Assembly (NCBI GenBank): GCA_041749275.1
Contig: JBGTBQ010000470.1
Span: forward strand, 17,050-81,049
From: JBGTBQ01 sp041749275
Lineage (GTDB): Bacteria > Acidobacteriota > Blastocatellia > Pyrinomonadales > Pyrinomonadaceae
Direction of reading: 5' to 3'
DNA length: 64,000 nt
The position numbers were made by a program, and so were the translations under genes. Below are positions 50,459 to 58,346 of this stretch, piece by piece (the stretch's first letter is position 1; each line of letters starts with the position of its first letter). Under the pieces are notes generated by a model, which was given only the letters and a program-made list of their open reading frames with translations, did no database searches and was not told where the DNA came from.

Positions 50459-51280
50459 ATGTCTAACGCGAGAAACTTCGACCCGCTTGCCGATGCGACA
50501 CCGGCGGATGCACACGCGCTGGAAGAGGCGGATATGGATACGCAGCCGCTCGTACTCGGCATTGACACGGCCACGGAGGTGCGGAGTTTTGCCATCATCC
50601 AGGGGACGAAACTCCTCGCGGCGCAATCCAATGAACCGGGGGCGGCACAATCTTCCACGGTTCTGGGAGACTTGGACCGCGTGTTGTGGTCGGCCTCGGT
50701 CACTACGAAACAGATTGATCTCTTCGCGGTAGCGGTCGGGCCGGGGAGTTTTACGGGTCTGAGAGCGGGGCTGGCGACCGTGAAAGCTTTGGCAAACACC
50801 CTGCGAAAAGATGCCGTCGGTATTCAGACGCTGCACGCTGTCGCGCGGGCAGCGATGCCGGCAAAGAGGGTGTTGGCACTGATGCCGGCGGGACGCGGAG
50901 AAGTCTTCGCGCAGTTTTTAGAAGGCAACAGCGACAATGTTGTGGTTGAACGGAGCCAGCCCATGCATATTTCTCCCGGTGAATTGATTGAGATGGCGAA
51001 GAGCATACGCACTCCACTCAAGTGGGCGGGGATTAACGCCGCAAAGTATCTCGACCTCATTGAAGAAGCGGCACGGGCTGAAGACATCGCGATCTTTAAC
51101 GGCGTAAAGACCGAAGGAGCGCAGGATGGACGTGTGTGGACACTCTCGCTTCAAGAACACGGCCTCGCGAGGGTAATTGCAACGCTGGCGTGGGAGCGAC
51201 TTCGACAAGGGATTCCTTTAGAAGATAGTTTGAAAGCAGTCTACGTCCGTCCAGCGGACGCGAGAGTTGGCGGGATGTGA
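50459..51280 (+). CDS. tsaB: tRNA threonylcarbamoyladenosine biosynthesis protein TsaB
   Basis: A 273-residue TsaB. After about 25 non-conserved residues comes LVLGIDTATEVRSFAIIQG, the opening of the ASKHA fold, then AVAVGPGSFTGLRAGLATVKALAN, the strongest family signature, and VLALMPAGRGEVFAQF. With TsaD, TsaE and a TsaC/Sua5 protein it makes t6A37 in ANN-decoding tRNAs. An in-frame ATG at 50534 would start the protein exactly at the conserved domain and is a real alternative. It is six bases from the rimI-like gene, a common pairing. The tsaC-type gene is at 43426. Confidence 0.9.
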   Translation: MSNARNFDPLADATPADAHALEEADMDTQPLVLGIDTATEVRSFAIIQGTKLLAAQSNEPGAAQSSTVLGDLDRVLWSASVTTKQIDLFAVAVGPGSFTGLRAGLATVKALANTLRKDAVGIQTLHAVARAAMPAKRVLALMPAGRGEVFAQFLEGNSDNVVVERSQPMHISPGELIEMAKSIRTPLKWAGINAAKYLDLIEEAARAEDIAIFNGVKTEGAQDGRVWTLSLQEHGLARVIATLAWERLRQGIPLEDSLKAVYVRPADARVGGM

Positions 51281-51286
51281 GCGTTT

Positions 51287-51796
51287 ATGACAAGGGTTGT
51301 GTCGTCCGTTGCTAAAGATTATACGACTTTCCAGCTTGACCCCATGACGGAGCACGATCTCCTTGAAGTGGTTGAGATTGAGGAATCCTCCGGTCTCAGC
51401 TTATGGGGGTGGGACGCCTATCGTGCTGAGTTGGATCGCCCGGAAGCAATCATGCTCGTCGCGCGTCGTAAGATTTTGGGGAGGGTGGCGGCGTCGAGTC
51501 TATGTGGATTTATCGCGGCGAGAATATACGTAGGCGAGATGCACATCAACAACATAGGAGTGCGCGCCGAAGAGCGCAGGCGCGGGGTCGGAAGTTCGCT
51601 CCTCGGGCGTGCACTGAGGATTGGAGCACAGTACGGTGCGGGAACGGCTATTCTGGAAGTCCGCGCGGGAAACTTGAACGCGCAGGCTCTCTATCGCTCA
51701 CACGGGTTTGTCATCACGGGGCGCCGACGTGGATATTACAAAGAGCCTAGCGAAGACGCCTTCGTCATGCAAAGACAGTCTGTCATAAGAGCTTGA
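51287..51796 (+). CDS. rimI: GNAT acetyltransferase, RimI-like
   Basis: A 169-residue N-acetyltransferase. The acetyl-CoA binding motif is VRAEERRRGVGSSLLGRAL (R/Q-x-x-G-x-G/S), preceded by GEMHINNIGV and followed by AILEVRAGNLNAQALYRSHGFVITGRRRGYY, which closely matches RimI, the enzyme that acetylates the N-terminal Ala of ribosomal protein S18. Coupling to tsaB is typical of rimI genes. Other GNAT substrates are possible. Confidence 0.83.
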   Translation: MTRVVSSVAKDYTTFQLDPMTEHDLLEVVEIEESSGLSLWGWDAYRAELDRPEAIMLVARRKILGRVAASSLCGFIAARIYVGEMHINNIGVRAEERRRGVGSSLLGRALRIGAQYGAGTAILEVRAGNLNAQALYRSHGFVITGRRRGYYKEPSEDAFVMQRQSVIRA

Positions 51797-51920
51797 TTAG
51801 GCGCTATGAGTTAAGCTACCATTTTCTGACTGGATAACCAGCGCGGCCTCTCGGAGAAGAATTAGTCGCAACCAACGCCACCAGTTAAATCTTTCGCGTC
51901 TGAAAGGAGACCATCCCGAA

Positions 51921-52163
51921 ATGGAACTAACCAATACGGACAGCCTGAAGGAGCAGTTGCTCCAGAATGACCCGGAATTCCGCGAGCTGGCGAGGGAGCA
52001 CGGACGATATGAGGAGCGGCTCAGCCATCTCTCCTCTCTGCCGTACCCGAGCGAAGAAGAGCAGCTCGAAGAGGTAACCCTGAAGAAGAAAAAGCTGGCC
52101 GTCAAAGATCAGATGCATTCCATCATGTTGCGCCACCAGAAGGCAGAGAACATTACTCATTGA
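51921..52163 (+). CDS. YdcH-like DUF465 small protein
   Basis: An 80-residue helical protein with a strong AAAGGAG ribosome binding site. It is a helical hairpin: DPEFRELAREHGRYEERLSHLSSLPYPSEEEQLEEVTLKKKKLAVKDQMHSIM, matching the DUF465/YdcH pattern (D-x-x-F-x-x-L-x-x-x-H ... L-x-x-x-K-L-x-x-K-D-x-(I/M)). No function is established for the family. It is followed by a strong terminator at 52212-52253. Confidence 0.82.
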   Translation: MELTNTDSLKEQLLQNDPEFRELAREHGRYEERLSHLSSLPYPSEEEQLEEVTLKKKKLAVKDQMHSIMLRHQKAENITH

Positions 52164-52211
52164 GTTGATAGATCAATGATCGGGGCTTAACGCGCCTCAA
52201 CTTACCTGGTG

Positions 52212-52253
52212 GAAAAAGGGGACGCTGCACACACCCGGAGCGCCCCCTTTTTC
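52212..52253 (+). terminator. Terminator after the YdcH-like gene
   Basis: A 15-bp stem (GAAAAAGGGG...CGCT with its complement at 52239-52253) has one internal A-C mismatch and a 12-nt loop, and ends in CTTTTTCTTT. It is a typical Rho-independent terminator. Confidence 0.8.
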
Positions 52254-52275
52254 TTTCCCGTAATCAACCGGCTAT

Positions 52276-52935
52276 ATGGTTTCGCAAGGGCCAAGGATTG
52301 TAAGAATAATGTTGGTACGAGATGCAATTCCATGGGTTTTAATCCCCACGCTCGCGGCGGTTGGGGCTGGCTTGCTCGGACTCTGGTGGCTAGCCGTTCC
52401 GCTGGCGCTCATCGCGGCGTTCATGGCGTATTTCTTCCGCGACCCACGCCGAACTGTTCCGTCTGACAGTGGAATCGTCGTCGCGCCCGCGGATGGACGC
52501 GTTACTCGTGTCGAGAAGGTTTCACCTGATGACCCGCACTCCGCGACTATCATCAGTATCTTCCTGTCACCGTTCGATGTGCACATCAACCGCGCGCCCA
52601 TCGCCGGCGAGGTGGTCTCGGTCAATTACAGTCACGGCCGTTTTATGATAGCCACGCGGGATGAAGCTAGTCTGGTGAACGAACAAAACACGCTAACCAT
52701 TCGGGGTGAAAGAATCACGGTTACTTGCACACAGATTGCGGGCGTGCTTGCACGCCGCATCGTGTGCTGGAAACGCGCGGGAGATTCCTTGAAACTCGGA
52801 GAGCGCTTTGGTCTCATCAAGTTCGGCTCCCGTACTGATTTACTCCTGCCGGGAGAGGTAGAGGTGCTGGTAAAGATCGGCGCACGAGTTCGAGGCGGCG
52901 CCAGCATCGTTGGGAGGATCACAGATGACGAATAA
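52276..52935 (+). CDS. psd: Phosphatidylserine decarboxylase proenzyme (short type)
   Basis: A 219-residue PSD of the short, archaeal/bacterial type. Two N-terminal hydrophobic helices (about 17-48) precede the catalytic domain with FFRDPRR, VVAPADGRVTRVEKV and IFLSPFDVHINRAPIAGEV. The autocleavage site lies in LIKFGSRTDLLLP near residue 185, where G-S is cut to give the pyruvoyl group on the new N-terminal Ser of the small subunit. It converts phosphatidylserine to phosphatidylethanolamine. The start is unsure; an ATG at 52309 is also plausible. The stop overlaps pssA by eleven bases, giving the full PS-to-PE pathway in one operon. Confidence 0.9.
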   Translation: MVSQGPRIVRIMLVRDAIPWVLIPTLAAVGAGLLGLWWLAVPLALIAAFMAYFFRDPRRTVPSDSGIVVAPADGRVTRVEKVSPDDPHSATIISIFLSPFDVHINRAPIAGEVVSVNYSHGRFMIATRDEASLVNEQNTLTIRGERITVTCTQIAGVLARRIVCWKRAGDSLKLGERFGLIKFGSRTDLLLPGEVEVLVKIGARVRGGASIVGRITDDE

Positions 52936-53830
52936 AACCCACGTTGCTGAGACCGAATCTGTAGAAACAGCGGGAGCGAGGACGGGGATTCGTAAAGGGC
53001 TATACCTGCTTCCTTCAGCTTTCACCGCGGCGAACATCGGGATGGGTTACTACGCCGTGATGGGGTCTTTACGCGGATTTCAAATTTTGGATGGTGGTAC
53101 AGCGCAGGACATCGAACGCGCAACAATGCATTTCGATAATGCCGCGCGGGCGATTGGTTGGGCTATACTTTTTGACACACTTGACGGACGAATTGCCCGT
53201 TTGACGAAGACTACAACTGAAATAGGCATCCAGTTTGACTCCATTGCGGATGTTTTGACATTTGGAATCGCCCCCGCGGTGCTCGTTTATGCGTGGGGAT
53301 ATGGGGCGACTCTAGCGGATGGGAGCCAGGGGCATAAATTCGGATGGTTTATATCGTTTATGTTTTTGATGTGTGGAGCTTTTCGCTTGGCGCGTTTTAA
53401 TGTTCAGGCAACAAGACCGCGTACATTGGCAGGTGGGACAGCTAAGGTTGATAAAAAAAGTTTCGTGGGGCTGCCCATACCGGCAGCGGCGGGCTTGCTG
53501 GCATCCATCGTCCACTTTGCTCCAGCCCCACTCTTCGTCTATGAAGGGAATTGGCCGAAGATTTACAGCGTTCTACTGATGTTTCTGATTGCCATTTTAT
53601 CAGCCTTGATGGTCAGCAATGTACGCTACTCAAGCTTTAAAACCGTCGGCGCGGGGAAGAGAAGTACGATGAAAGCGATTATCGCTATCGCGGCGGTGGG
53701 GATGTTGATCTGGCTTTATTCGCGGTACGTCTTGCTCTTGATCGTTGGCCTTTACGTCGCACATGGAATCGTCTTTAAGTTGGCATCCCTTTTTCGGTTA
53801 CGCCGTAATGTTGAAGCAGAAGATGCTTGA
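52925..53830 (+). CDS. pssA: CDP-diacylglycerol-serine O-phosphatidyltransferase
   Basis: A 301-residue membrane enzyme from the ATG at 52925, with GGAGG upstream. The CDP-alcohol phosphatidyltransferase signature is complete in DTLDGRIARLTKTTTEIG followed by IQFDSIAD (D-x2-D-G-x2-A-R-x8-G-x3-D-x3-D, about residues 86-111). Six or so transmembrane helices follow. It makes phosphatidylserine from CDP-diacylglycerol and serine, feeding the psd enzyme encoded just ahead. From here the codon use turns towards A/T. Confidence 0.92.
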   Translation: MTNKTHVAETESVETAGARTGIRKGLYLLPSAFTAANIGMGYYAVMGSLRGFQILDGGTAQDIERATMHFDNAARAIGWAILFDTLDGRIARLTKTTTEIGIQFDSIADVLTFGIAPAVLVYAWGYGATLADGSQGHKFGWFISFMFLMCGAFRLARFNVQATRPRTLAGGTAKVDKKSFVGLPIPAAAGLLASIVHFAPAPLFVYEGNWPKIYSVLLMFLIAILSALMVSNVRYSSFKTVGAGKRSTMKAIIAIAAVGMLIWLYSRYVLLLIVGLYVAHGIVFKLASLFRLRRNVEAEDA

Positions 53831-53831
53831 G

Positions 53832-54944
53832 TTACTGTGCGTTCGAGTAAGCAATCAGACCTTTCCGGGTAGTCAACAGTAGTTTCTCGCCTGCCTGAAT
53901 TGGTGCGGCGGCGGTATTATTCTCCTCACCGACGTTGATACTGTTGATTTTTTCACCATCCTTAGGGTCCAAGACCACACACTCGTCACCAGTCAAAGGG
54001 GCAAAGAGGATACCATCCGAAGTTGCAAGAGGCTGGGACAGAATTCTGCCTGAGAGTTGTCGTTTCCAGATTTTATTACCCTTTCTTTGAGAAAGGCAAT
54101 ATACGAAGTTATCGAGTGAGGTTGCTAGTATATGTTGGGGGGTGGCTACGAGTGATTGGATACCGGCCCCGGCTCGAGAACGCCATCGCAATCGGCCTGT
54201 TTTCTCTGAAAAGGCATAAATATAGGTATCTTCCGAGCCGGCGAAGATCAATCCATTAACTACTATAACAGGAGCGCGCAAAGGGCCTCGCGTCCGATAA
54301 CGCCATGAAGTGCGTCCGCTATTTAATTCGATGGCATGTAGATTACCGAATTCGTCACCGATATAGAGTTTATCTCCGGAGAGAACCGTATGCGAGTTAA
54401 AAGGATAATTATTGTTTTTGACCCAAACTACTTCACCGGTGTTTTTCTTTAAGGCATATATTTTGCCATCCAAGGTAGCGACAAATACCATACTTTGATT
54501 AATCAAAAGGGTTGTTCGAATAGGCGCGGGTAGAGAACGCGCCCAGAGCGTAATGCCACTCATTTTCGCAATGGAGCGTAGGGTGCTTGTGGTAGTGGGG
54601 ATTGGCTCTTTACCTGCCGCTTTAATTTCCGAAGCGATATAGACACTGAAATCATCGGAAACTGGCGCGGTCGAGATGTCTCCGCCTAGATCGGTTCGCC
54701 ATTGCAGTTCGCCTGATTGGGTTTGGAGAGCGACCATGGCTCCTCCAGTTAGGGGGAGGAAAATTAAATTATCACTAACTGATGGTGTATAATCCGATGT
54801 CTCATTGGCGGCATAGATCCATAATTTGATTAATGGTTTGGAAAGTAAGACACTCTTTTGCTGTCGGCCAACATGCAATTTGGTGACGAAAGCACTACTG
54901 AGAAAGGTAGTAAAGAGTAAAATGGTTAGATATATCTGACACAT
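53832..54944 (-). CDS. PQQ-like beta-propeller protein, secreted
   Basis: A 370-residue protein from the ATG at 54944, which opens a signal peptide (MCQIYLTILLFTTFLSSAFV). The body is built of propeller repeats with W-x-(T/N)-D-L-G-G-x-x-x-(T/S)-x-P-V and L-W-A-R-S-L blocks: DNLIFLPLTGGAMVALQTQSGELQWRTDLGG, VVNGLIFAGSEDTYIYAFSEKTGRLRWRS and LSGDKLYIGDEFGNLHAIELNSGRTSWRY. This is the PQQ_2/BamB-like pattern, but no lipobox is present, so it is not BamB. It may be a scaffold or a dehydrogenase-like protein; metal- and PQQ-binding residues are not obvious. Confidence 0.78.
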   Translation of the reverse strand: MCQIYLTILLFTTFLSSAFVTKLHVGRQQKSVLLSKPLIKLWIYAANETSDYTPSVSDNLIFLPLTGGAMVALQTQSGELQWRTDLGGDISTAPVSDDFSVYIASEIKAAGKEPIPTTTSTLRSIAKMSGITLWARSLPAPIRTTLLINQSMVFVATLDGKIYALKKNTGEVVWVKNNNYPFNSHTVLSGDKLYIGDEFGNLHAIELNSGRTSWRYRTRGPLRAPVIVVNGLIFAGSEDTYIYAFSEKTGRLRWRSRAGAGIQSLVATPQHILATSLDNFVYCLSQRKGNKIWKRQLSGRILSQPLATSDGILFAPLTGDECVVLDPKDGEKINSINVGEENNTAAAPIQAGEKLLLTTRKGLIAYSNAQ

Positions 54945-55067
54945 AATAAACGATCTTACATCTGAGGTTATACAGCTATAATTCCTTTTGGGGAAAAGGG
55001 CATGATGCAAAATATTTTCGAATAGAATTGCTTGCACGATCCGGCACTTCTATTGCGGGAGGCATAA

Positions 55068-56621
55068 TTGAGAGACGATAGTTCGTTCGATACCATAATT
55101 ATTTTAGATTTCGGATCTCAGTATACGCAACTTATTGCGCGCCGCGTTCGTGAATCTAAAGTTTATTGTAAGATATTACCTTTCAATACTTCTATTGATG
55201 CCATCCTAAAATTGAATCCACGGGGAATTATTCTTTCAGGCGGCCCAGCGTCCGTTTATGATAAAGATGCACCCACGATTCCGGCAGGGCTGATAGACCA
55301 ATCTCAATGTCCCATCTTAGGTATATGTTATGGCTTACAAGTGCTTGCGGCCTCGTTAGGCGGAGAAGTCAAAGCCAGCCCCAAGAGGGAATACGGATAT
55401 GCCAGGTTAAGTATTGTTGCCGGGGATAGTAGGCTTTTTGAAGGCATGCCGTCGGAAATAGATGTCTGGATGAGTCATGGGGACCACCTTACCACGCTTC
55501 CGCCCGGTTTTCGTCAAACAGCCATAACAGAGGGTGCGCTTAATGCTTTAGAGGACGTAAGCAAAAGCTTATTTGGCGTGCAATTCCACCCGGAAGTTGT
55601 GCATACCCCGCTCGGAGCACAAATCATTCGGAATTTCCTTTTCAATATTTGTAATGCCAAGGCCGACTGGTCGCCGCGTGCTGTTATATCCGAACAGGTC
55701 AGGCGAATTATAGAGACGGTTGGTGAAGGGAAGGCTATATGTGGCTTGTCTGGGGGGGTTGATTCGGCGGTTGCGGCGGCACTGGTACATCGAGCGATTG
55801 GCGAAAGACTGACCTGTATTTTTGTTGACTCCGGCCTTTTGAGAGAGGGGGAATTTGAAGCTACTTGCAATTTATTTAAACATACAATGGATTTGAATGT
55901 AATAGGGGTTCAGGCAGGTGAGAAATTTATGAACCGCTTATCTGGGGTAACAGATCCCGAGGGGAAACGAAAGATCATAGGCAATGTATTCATAGAAGTT
56001 TTTGACCAAGAGGCGGGTAGAATCGGCGGCGTTGACTATTTGGTACAGGGCACGCTGTATCCGGATGTGATTGAATCAATCTCCGTAAACGGTCCTTCCG
56101 CGGTTATTAAGAGCCACCATAATGTTGGTGGATTGCCGGCAAACATGCGTCTGAAGTTGATTGAGCCGCTCCGCGACCTTTTTAAAGATGAAGTTCGGGT
56201 GATAGGTCGTGAACTTGATGTTCCCAGTGAACTCCTGAACCGGCATCCTTTTCCCGGTCCCGGCCTTGCCGTAAGGATTATAGGCGAAGTGAAAGGCGAA
56301 CACCTTTCGCTGCTCCGTGCGGCGGATAGAATCGTTGAGGAGGAGCTCAAATTTGCCGATCTCTACGATAGTGTGTGGCAGGCATTTCCCGTACTTTTAC
56401 CGGTGACGACGGTCGGGGTGATGGGCGATTTCAGAACTTATGAAAGGGTGATCGCACTAAGGGCTGTTACGAGCAGTGATGGAATGACAGCGGATTGGGC
56501 GCGCCTACCTCATGAGGTATTAAATCGAATATCAACGCGCCTTGTTTCGGAGGTGCGTGGAATTAACCGGGTTGTTTACGACATCAGTTCAAAGCCGCCC
56601 AGCACCATCGAATGGGAGTGA
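55068..56621 (+). CDS. guaA: GMP synthase (glutamine-hydrolysing)
   Basis: A 517-residue GuaA starting at TTG 55068, five bases after GGGAGG. The glutaminase half has LDFGSQYTQLIARRVRE, the catalytic Cys in LGICYGLQVLAASLGG, and the His-Glu in VQFHPEVVHTP. The synthetase half has the PP-loop AICGLSGGVDSAVAAALV, the LYPDVIESIS region and the C-terminal PPSTIEWE. It amidates XMP to GMP. Codon use is much more A/T-rich than in the first 50 kb, although this is a universal housekeeping gene. Confidence 0.95.
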   Translation: MRDDSSFDTIIILDFGSQYTQLIARRVRESKVYCKILPFNTSIDAILKLNPRGIILSGGPASVYDKDAPTIPAGLIDQSQCPILGICYGLQVLAASLGGEVKASPKREYGYARLSIVAGDSRLFEGMPSEIDVWMSHGDHLTTLPPGFRQTAITEGALNALEDVSKSLFGVQFHPEVVHTPLGAQIIRNFLFNICNAKADWSPRAVISEQVRRIIETVGEGKAICGLSGGVDSAVAAALVHRAIGERLTCIFVDSGLLREGEFEATCNLFKHTMDLNVIGVQAGEKFMNRLSGVTDPEGKRKIIGNVFIEVFDQEAGRIGGVDYLVQGTLYPDVIESISVNGPSAVIKSHHNVGGLPANMRLKLIEPLRDLFKDEVRVIGRELDVPSELLNRHPFPGPGLAVRIIGEVKGEHLSLLRAADRIVEEELKFADLYDSVWQAFPVLLPVTTVGVMGDFRTYERVIALRAVTSSDGMTADWARLPHEVLNRISTRLVSEVRGINRVVYDISSKPPSTIEWE

Positions 56622-56633
56622 ACCTTGTTAAGC

Positions 56634-56657
56634 AAGCGCTTAATTATGTAAGCGCTT
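56634..56657 (+). promoter_or_regulatory. Inverted repeat ahead of accA
   Basis: AAGCGCTTA at 56634-56642 pairs with TAAGCGCTT at 56649-56657 across six bases, ending seven bases before the accA start. A related core, AAGCGCTAGCGCTT, occurs in the palindrome ahead of parA. It may be an operator or a hairpin covering the ribosome binding site. Confidence 0.4.
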
Positions 56658-56663
56658 AAGGTT

Positions 56664-57515
56664 ATGTTGATTGCTTTGGAAAAGATTATGAAGAGCGAGG
56701 GTTTGACTAAAATTGATGGGGATAAAGAGGACATTGCTTTCAACCGAGTCAAGACTGCCCGACACGCTGATCGCCCTTACACTATAGATTATGTTAATGA
56801 GCTTTTTACGGACTTTACGGAGTTGAAGGGCGACCGTAGGTTTGCTGATGACCCGGCCATGATTTGCGGTTTTGCTAGTTATCATGAAAAACGTGTCTTT
56901 GTTATTGGCCAACAGAAAGGGCGGGACACACTGCAAAGACGTTATCGGAATTTTGGTATGTCCAAGCCGGAAGGCTATCGCAAGGCTTTGAGGCTAATGC
57001 TGTTGGCGGAAAAATTCGGGCGGCCTATTATCACTTTCATAGATACGCCTGGTGCATATCCCGGCATTGATGCGGAGGAGCGCGGGCAGGCTGAAGCCAT
57101 TGCTCGAAATCTATTGGAAATGTCCCGGCTTGACGTTCCGATTATCGTTACAGTAATTGGAGAAGGGGGGTCTGGCGGTGCTCTCGCAATCGGTGTTGGA
57201 GATCAGGTGATTATGATGAATAATGCAATATATTCAGTGATATCTCCAGAGGGTTGTGCGGCAATTCTATGGAAGAGCGCCGAACAGTCATCCCTTGCTT
57301 CGGCCTCATTGAAACTGACCGCGGAAGATTTACTTCGTTTAAAAATAATAGATAAAGTTGTTGATGAGCCGCTCGCCGGAGCGCATACTTCTTTCGAGGA
57401 TGCAGCGAAGAAATTAGATAGTGCCTTGATAGAATGTCTTGATGATTCCGAAAAACTTTCAAGGAAGGATCGCCTGGAAAAGCGATATCAGAAACTTAGA
57501 AATCTCGGACGCTAG
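56664..57515 (+). CDS. accA: Acetyl-CoA carboxylase carboxyltransferase alpha subunit
   Basis: A 283-residue AccA. Conserved regions are RVKTARHADRPYTIDYVNELFTDFTELKGDRRFADDPAMICG, the RYRNFGMSKPEGYRKALRLMLLAEKFGRPIITFIDTPGAYPG block, and GEGGSGGALAIGVGDQVIMM. It transfers carboxyl from biotin to acetyl-CoA, with AccD, as the first committed step of fatty acid synthesis. It is shorter than the usual 315-325 residues: the N-terminal helical region that packs against the AccD domain is largely missing, with only about 27 residues ahead of the conserved RVKTAR. The start could therefore lie in a missed upstream codon, but an in-frame path is blocked by the guaA end region. Confidence 0.9.
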   Translation: MLIALEKIMKSEGLTKIDGDKEDIAFNRVKTARHADRPYTIDYVNELFTDFTELKGDRRFADDPAMICGFASYHEKRVFVIGQQKGRDTLQRRYRNFGMSKPEGYRKALRLMLLAEKFGRPIITFIDTPGAYPGIDAEERGQAEAIARNLLEMSRLDVPIIVTVIGEGGSGGALAIGVGDQVIMMNNAIYSVISPEGCAAILWKSAEQSSLASASLKLTAEDLLRLKIIDKVVDEPLAGAHTSFEDAAKKLDSALIECLDDSEKLSRKDRLEKRYQKLRNLGR

Positions 57516-57614
57516 TAGTCCGTAGCGCGCGGCGCGCAGTTACTGCAACATCGCGGCTTGTTCGTCGGCGGGAATCTCAAGTATCGTTTTTCCGGGCTCA
57601 GACAGTTTTCCTCA

Positions 57615-57646
57615 CTACATCGGTTTGGTGGTTCTTACCGATGTAG
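57615..57646. terminator. Hairpin between convergent accA and ssb
   Basis: CTACATCGGT at 57615-57624 pairs perfectly with 57637-57646 around a 12-nt loop, between two converging genes. It may end transcription in both directions; there is no strong T tract on the plus side. Confidence 0.5.
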
Positions 57647-57685
57647 CAGATTGAACTTGTCTGTGCCAATCTCGTAAGGACTGAT

Positions 57686-58114
57686 TTAGAACGGAATATC
57701 CTCGTCGGACACCTCGGACCCGGTGCTTTCCTCTGCTGTCGAAGAACTGTCAGAATCCTTTGAAGGGGTCTGTACGTGTTCATCCCCACGCCCGCCTATA
57801 AAGTGAATGTCGGTCGCATGCACCTCAAGCGTGTAACGTTGCCGTCCGTCTCGATCATTCCACTCATCAATGCGTAGGCGACCCTCGATATACACGGAAC
57901 GCCCCTTGGTAAGATATTGCGATGCCATTTCGGCTTGTCGTCCCCACAGAGTTATGCGAAACCAAGTTGTTTGGTCCTGCATTTCACCGCTCCGATCTTT
58001 GCGGCGCTCGTTGGTGGCCATGGTGAAATTGCAGACGGGAGTTCCTTGTGGCGTATATCGAAGTTCCGGATCGCGGCCTAAATTACCGACGATGATTATT
58101 TTATTGAAAGACAT
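57686..58114 (-). CDS. ssb: Single-stranded DNA-binding protein
   Basis: A 142-residue SSB. The OB fold covers residues 1-108: MSFNKIIIVGNLGRDPELRYTPQGTPVCNFTMATNE, TTWFRITLWGRQAEMASQYLTKGRSVYIEGRL and YTLEVHATDIHFIGG. An acidic, Ser/Glu-rich linker leads to the conserved C-terminal tip DEDIPF that docks repair and replication partners. It protects single-stranded DNA in replication and repair. It is read divergently from miaB. Confidence 0.93.
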   Translation of the reverse strand: MSFNKIIIVGNLGRDPELRYTPQGTPVCNFTMATNERRKDRSGEMQDQTTWFRITLWGRQAEMASQYLTKGRSVYIEGRLRIDEWNDRDGRQRYTLEVHATDIHFIGGRGDEHVQTPSKDSDSSSTAEESTGSEVSDEDIPF

Positions 58115-58302
58115 TAATGAGGTATCCTTTCGGAATTGAACTGATATCTACGTTGTACGCAATACTACCTTTGGCACAATTGGCTGGTCAAGGTAAAAGA
58201 TAAGGCGGAAGCATCATAAATTTAAGCAATAAGTAGAGATAAATCATCCTTTTGGCAGTTTGGGTTAACGAATCTTTCGCAGGAATAGGTTGTGAAGTGT
58301 AG

Positions 58303-58308
58303 TATAAT
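58303..58308 (+). promoter_or_regulatory. Possible -10 element of miaB
   Basis: A perfect TATAAT hexamer at 58303-58308, 38 bases before the GTG start of miaB, in the divergent ssb/miaB interval. No good -35 lies at the expected spacing, so the call is tentative. Confidence 0.35.
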
Positions 58309-58346
58309 TTTTTGACACATCATTAAAGCGATGAGGGAGCAGGCAA

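Noticed and set aside
53832..54944. Propeller protein as BamB
   Set aside because: No lipobox follows the signal peptide and no neighbouring der or hisS gene supports BamB.
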